A stretch of 64,000 bases of DNA. Source: Parashewanella spongiae (GTDB lineage Bacteria > Pseudomonadota > Gammaproteobacteria > Enterobacterales > Shewanellaceae). A program made the position numbers and the translations under genes. The notes under the pieces are model-generated. The model was not told where the DNA came from and searched no databases. It was given only the letters and a program-made list of their open reading frames with translations. Shown here one piece after another: positions 60,198 to 64,000 of the stretch; within the stretch, counting starts at the first letter, position 1, and every line of letters starts with the position of its first letter. The DNA lies in NCBI RefSeq assembly GCF_004358345.1, contig NZ_CP037952.1, positions 2,852,001 to 2,916,000 of the forward strand, written 5' to 3'.

Positions 60198-61358
60198 TTA
60201 TTCACCATCGAGGCCTCGAATACGTTTCACTTTCCCCCAATTTTTGCATGATGGGCAATGCCAATACAATGCATGTGAAGGAAAACCGCATTCTTGACAG
60301 CGATAACTTGGTCTATGTTTTATTTGTTGTTGAACGAGCTTTTCCAACATGGTTAAACTGTCTTTTGCTTTCCCGCTTTCTGCTTGTTCAACGTGAAGTT
60401 GCATTAATTGATGAAAACCTTTCATCGTTGGGTGCCGTTGCATAGCGGCAAGCAATATGGTTTGAGCATCTTCAACATGATTTATGTCTAAAAAAAGTTT
60501 TACAAGTGCAACCGTTATGGAAACACCAGCCCCTTTATCAAGGGATTGTTGTAAAAATTCTTTATAACCATCGAAATCTTGTTCACGCAAGTATACTTCT
60601 CGTGCGTATTCCAAGACTTCAGAAATAAGATCTGGATCCGTTAAAATAAGTTGTAATAACGATTGTTTACATTCTTTGTTTTGATTGTTTTTAAAATATA
60701 TTTCAATTAATTGAACTAAAGCTCGTCCACATTTTTCGTCTTGTTTCAAAGCAAGTTTTAGAAACTTAACCTTTTGCTCAGTGGTACTACTCTCATCGCT
60801 TAGCTGGCAATAATAATGTGCGTGACTAGACGCAAATTCTTTTCTACTCACACGATTCATATTTTTAATAATATTTATCGCTTTTTGCCATTCTCGCGTG
60901 GTTTGGTAAATCAAAATTAGCTGAGATTCAGCCTCATCTGTTTCATCTGATAACTCGATTAAACTTACGAACATTTCTTCTGCTCGATCGTAAAAACCTG
61001 CCGCCATATAGTCTTTACCAAGCTCCATCATTGAAATTTCAAGTTGTTCAGATGGGAGGTTAGGTCTTGAAACCAAACTTTGGTGAATACGAATAGCTCT
61101 ATCTACTTGCCCGCGAGTTCTAAACAATGCACCTAAAGACAAGTGAGTATCGATGGTGTCGTCATCAACATCCAACATATTAATGAAAAGATCGACGGCT
61201 TTATCTGATTCATTAGATAAGATGAAGTTTAGCCCCGTGAAATAATTTCTATCTCTTGAACGTTGTTTATTGTTTTGTTGATGACGCATACTACGGCGTC
61301 CCATATACCAACCATAACTAGCTGCTATCGGAAGGAGTAAAAATAAAACTTCAACCAT
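60198..61358 (-). CDS. lapB: Lipopolysaccharide assembly protein LapB
   Basis: Inner-membrane TPR protein that, in E. coli, directs LpxC to FtsH and balances LPS synthesis. It is 386 residues: an N-terminal membrane helix (about 1-20), TPR repeats (about 35-340), and a C-terminal rubredoxin-like zinc domain with cysteines in YRCQECGFPSHALYWHCPSC. The start immediately follows the lapA stop (no gap), so the two are coupled. Confidence 0.95.
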   Translation of the reverse strand: MVEVLFLLLPIAASYGWYMGRRSMRHQQNNKQRSRDRNYFTGLNFILSNESDKAVDLFINMLDVDDDTIDTHLSLGALFRTRGQVDRAIRIHQSLVSRPNLPSEQLEISMMELGKDYMAAGFYDRAEEMFVSLIELSDETDEAESQLILIYQTTREWQKAINIIKNMNRVSRKEFASSHAHYYCQLSDESSTTEQKVKFLKLALKQDEKCGRALVQLIEIYFKNNQNKECKQSLLQLILTDPDLISEVLEYAREVYLREQDFDGYKEFLQQSLDKGAGVSITVALVKLFLDINHVEDAQTILLAAMQRHPTMKGFHQLMQLHVEQAESGKAKDSLTMLEKLVQQQIKHRPSYRCQECGFPSHALYWHCPSCKNWGKVKRIRGLDGE

Positions 61359-61634
61359 TTAAACGTCTTCAACACTATCAGATTTAGTTTCAGCGAGTGC
61401 CAGCTTCTTAGACAAATGTCTTATATTGAGCCTAAGTTTTAGAATATGATAACCTGCAAATAGCCAACTTATTAAAAAGCCAAGTAAGAAAACAACGGCA
61501 AGAACTATAGGTAAACGATATTCCCCTTTAGCAACAAAATAGCTAATAGTTACTAGCTGCTCATTACGAGCCCCAAAAATGATCGCCAAGAAAAATATCA
61601 AGGCTAAGACAACAGTAACTAAAAATGATTTCAC
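61359..61634 (-). CDS. lapA: Lipopolysaccharide assembly protein LapA
   Basis: Small DUF1049 inner-membrane partner of LapB. I chose GTG at 61634 (91 residues), because GGAG lies 6 bp upstream and E. coli LapA starts at the matching point; in-frame ATGs at 61646 and 61670 are alternatives. Two spans (about 3-22 and 38-60) enclose GARNEQLVTISYFVAKGEYR, a typical family segment. The charged helical tail faces the cytoplasm. Confidence 0.9.
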   Translation of the reverse strand: MKSFLVTVVLALIFFLAIIFGARNEQLVTISYFVAKGEYRLPIVLAVVFLLGFLISWLFAGYHILKLRLNIRHLSKKLALAETKSDSVEDV

Positions 61635-61864
61635 TTGTATCTCCATATAGGCCAGTGAGTTCAACAGCAATTCTCGACATCTTAAATAGAATTACTGGTT
61701 CAACGCTTAACTTACACCTAAAAATAAATTTTGAGGGCAAGTAACTCTTAATACAATATAAAACTAATAAGATAATTCTATCACTAAATTATCAATAGGC
61801 TGAATGTATAAATTTAGTAATAAGCAAAAAAATGCTGAATTAACGATCGTTTGTTTTGAGGCAT

Positions 61865-61891
61865 AAAAAAACCTCCAATTAGGAGGTTTTT
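61865..61891 (-). terminator. Rho-independent terminator of ihfB
   Basis: AAAAACCTCC / GGAGGTTTTT stem with a 5-nt loop and a T-run on the minus strand, 14 bp after the ihfB stop. Confidence 0.88.
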
Positions 61892-61904
61892 ATTTAAAGC
61901 TCAA

Positions 61905-62192
61905 TTAAGCGCTATGAACATCGACTCTTTCGCGAAGCTCTTTGCCTGGCTTAAAATGCGGAACGTACTTGCCTTCCAAATCAACAGAAGTACCCGTTTT
62001 AGGGTTACGACCAATACGTGGTGCGCGATAGTGTAGAGAGAAACTGCCAAAACCACGGATTTCAATTCGATCTCCGCCTTCTAATGTTACAGCCATTTGC
62101 TCTAACATCTCTTTCACAGCACGTTCTATTTCTTTCGCCGACAGCAACGATTGCTTGCTGGCGAGCCTACCGATCAGTTCGGATTTTGTCAT
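61905..62192 (-). CDS. ihfB: Integration host factor subunit beta
   Basis: DNA-bending architectural protein (HU/IHF fold), partner of IhfA. It is 95 residues. [20 protein letters not shown] opens as in E. coli; the DNA-inserting beta-arm carries [15 protein letters not shown] with the intercalating proline. It lies 72 bp after rpsA in the conserved rpsA-ihfB order. Confidence 0.97.
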   Translation of the reverse strand: MTKSELIGRLASKQSLLSAKEIERAVKEMLEQMAVTLEGGDRIEIRGFGSFSLHYRAPRIGRNPKTGTSVDLEGKYVPHFKPGKELRERVDVHSA

Positions 62193-62234
62193 CCTAGCTA
62201 TCCCCTATTATCAAGCCAAACTTAATCATATTGA

Positions 62235-62255
62235 GGAGTGCAGACTCTGCACTCC
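62235..62255 (-). terminator. Stem-loop between rpsA and ihfB
   Basis: Stem GGAGTGCAG / CTGCACTCC with a 3-nt loop, 10 bp after the rpsA stop. No strong T-run, so it is probably a partial terminator or an mRNA-stabilising hairpin. Confidence 0.6.
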
Positions 62256-62264
62256 GAACAATGA

Positions 62265-63932
62265 TTACTTACGAGCAGCTTTAAACGCTTCTGCCATAGC
62301 ATTACTTACAACAGCATCATCTTGTTTGTTAACAGATGCTAATGCTTCTTTTTCGTCAGCTTCGTCTTTCGCTTTGATTGACAAGCTGATAGCACGATTC
62401 TTACGATCTACGCCCATGAACTTAGATTCGATTGCATCACCAACACTGAATACAGTAGATGCATCTTCAATACGTTCACGTGAAATATCAGCAACACGGA
62501 TGTAGCCTTCAACAGACTCAGCAAGCTCAACAGTAACACCTTTAGCATCAACTGCAGATACAGTACCATTAACAATAGTACCTTTCTTCTTATCAGCCAA
62601 GTATGCGTTGAATGGATCATCTTCAGTTTGCTTAACACCTAAGCTAATGCGCTCACGCTCTGGGTCAACAGAAAGAACAACAGCATGGATCTCATCGCCT
62701 TTCTTGTACTCAGATACAGCTTCTTCGCCAGTACCATTCCAAGAAATATCAGATAAGTGAACCAAGCCATCAATACCACCATCAAGACCGATGAAGATAC
62801 CAAAGTCAGTGATAGATTTGATCTTACCAGAAACTTTATCGCCTTTATTGAAACGAGTAGCGAAATCATCCCATGGGTTTGTCTTACACTGCTTAAGACC
62901 TAGAGAGATACGACGACGTTCTTCGTCGATATCTAGAACTAGAACTTCAACTTCATCACCTAAGTTAACAACTTTTGATGGGTGAATGTTCTTGTTAGTC
63001 CAATCCATTTCTGAAACGTGAACAAGACCTTCAACGCCTTCTTCAATTTCAACGAAACAACCATAGTCAGTCAAGTTAGTTACGCGACCACTTAAACGAG
63101 TGCTCTCTGGGTAACGCTTGCTGATTTCTAACCATGGATCTTCGCCTAGTTGCTTAAGACCAAGTGATACGCGTGTACGCTCACGATCGTACTTAAGAAC
63201 TTTAACGTTGATTTCATCTCCAACATTAACGATTTCAGATGGGTGCTTAACACGCTTCCAAGCCATATCAGTGATATGTAGAAGACCATCAACACCACCA
63301 AGATCAACGAACGCTCCGTAATCAGTAAGGTTCTTAACGATACCTTTAACTGATTGACCTTCTTGTAGATTCTCAAGAAGTGTATCACGTTCTGCACTGC
63401 TTTCTGATTCGATAACAGCGCGACGAGAAACAACAACGTTGTTGCGCTTCTGGTCTAATTTAATAACTTTGAATTCTAGTTCTTTATATTCAAGGTGTGA
63501 AGTATCGCGAACTGGGCGAACGTCAACCAAAGAACCTGGCAAGAATGCACGGATACCGTTTAATTCAACAGTGAAACCGCCTTTAACTTTGCCATTGATG
63601 ATACCGATTACAGTTTCAGCATCTTCATAAGCTTTTTCTAGAACAATCCAAGCTTCATGACGCTTAGCTTTCTCACGAGATAGTTGAGTTTCACCAAAAC
63701 CATCTTCAACAGAGTCAAGAGCTACGTCAACATCATCGCCTACTTGAATTTCAAGTTCGCCAGCAGCGTTCTTAAATTGTTCAGCAGGGATTGGGCTTTC
63801 AGATTTCAAGCCAGCGTCAACAAGAACCATACCATTTTCAATAGCTACTACTGTACCACGTACGATAGAGCCTGGGCGGAATTCAAGTTCAGAAAGGGAT
63901 TGTTCAAACAGATCAGCAAAAGATTCAGTCAT
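62265..63932 (-). CDS. rpsA: 30S ribosomal protein S1
   Basis: mRNA-binding ribosomal protein, 555 residues (E. coli 557). Six S1 OB-fold domains are visible; domains 3-6 repeat patterns such as [26 protein letters not shown] and RRISLGLKQ. The N-terminal [18 protein letters not shown] is the ribosome (S2)-binding part. Only 68 bp of upstream sequence remain in the window, so its promoters and autoregulatory leader are mostly cut off. Confidence 0.98.
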   Translation of the reverse strand: MTESFADLFEQSLSELEFRPGSIVRGTVVAIENGMVLVDAGLKSESPIPAEQFKNAAGELEIQVGDDVDVALDSVEDGFGETQLSREKAKRHEAWIVLEKAYEDAETVIGIINGKVKGGFTVELNGIRAFLPGSLVDVRPVRDTSHLEYKELEFKVIKLDQKRNNVVVSRRAVIESESSAERDTLLENLQEGQSVKGIVKNLTDYGAFVDLGGVDGLLHITDMAWKRVKHPSEIVNVGDEINVKVLKYDRERTRVSLGLKQLGEDPWLEISKRYPESTRLSGRVTNLTDYGCFVEIEEGVEGLVHVSEMDWTNKNIHPSKVVNLGDEVEVLVLDIDEERRRISLGLKQCKTNPWDDFATRFNKGDKVSGKIKSITDFGIFIGLDGGIDGLVHLSDISWNGTGEEAVSEYKKGDEIHAVVLSVDPERERISLGVKQTEDDPFNAYLADKKKGTIVNGTVSAVDAKGVTVELAESVEGYIRVADISRERIEDASTVFSVGDAIESKFMGVDRKNRAISLSIKAKDEADEKEALASVNKQDDAVVSNAMAEAFKAARK

Positions 63933-64000
63933 GTTTAGTTACTTATATAATAAACCAAGTTCAACCATGAACGAGGAGTCAGTTAATTTAAGTCATATCA

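Overview
The window looks like the chromosome of a low-GC marine gammaproteobacterium, most probably of the Shewanellaceae (Shewanella or Parashewanella-like). This is an inference from gene order and protein similarity recalled from memory, not from a search. The blocks serS-crcB-rarA-lolA-ftsK-lrp/ald-trxB, RND pump-bamC-dapA/gcvR-bcp, perM-tusA/bepA-arsC-like-DUF2069, ilvGMEDA, ilvY/ilvC, and rpsA-ihfB-lapAB-pyrF are all familiar from that group and from enterics. No rRNA, tRNA or CRISPR array was seen.

Layout. 1-9 kb: housekeeping genes (seryl-tRNA synthetase cut by the window edge, fluoride channel, RarA, LolA, FtsK, Lrp) on the minus strand, then alanine dehydrogenase and thioredoxin reductase on the plus strand. 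9-16.4 kb: accessory region with a miniature transposon (MITE-A), a 1083-residue protein made of eight near-identical double pentatricopeptide (PPR) repeats followed by an Smr-like C-terminus, an ORF-less group II intron with a duplicated 5' end, and an orphan 384-residue protein. 16.4-24.6 kb: RND efflux pair, a gutted group II intron, then bamC-dapA and the divergent gcvR-bcp. 24.7-31.7 kb: two large paralogous proteins of unknown function with glycine-rich hydrophobic N-termini, cysteine-containing repeats, one membrane span and, in the larger one, a C-terminal array of SH3-like repeats. 32-34.8 kb: insertions nested four deep. 34.8-38.5 kb: perM, tusA, bepA, an ArsC-like gene and a DUF2069 gene. 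38.6-45.1 kb: complete ilvGMEDA operon with leader peptide and attenuator. 46-50 kb: alaA, a second nest of mobile elements and an intact group II intron. 50-58.7 kb: ilvY/ilvC, thrABC and aroG. 58.9-64 kb: yaiL-like gene, pyrF, lapB, lapA, ihfB, rpsA.

Function. The ilv, thr and aro genes form a near-continuous amino-acid block: thrABC makes threonine, ilvA deaminates it, and ilvGM, ilvC, ilvD and ilvE finish isoleucine and valine, while alaA and ald handle alanine and Lrp lies beside ald.

Most interesting. (1) A bacterial PPR protein with an apparent Smr domain, an architecture best known from plant organelles. (2) Two nearly identical group II introns that each sit exactly between the terminal inverted repeat of a MITE and that MITE's target-site duplication, which suggests the intron uses the transposon end as its target. 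(3) The paralogous pair of large bitopic proteins with undescribed repeats. (4) At least five small repeat families, including a 32-bp mini-insertion, whose nesting gives a relative insertion order.
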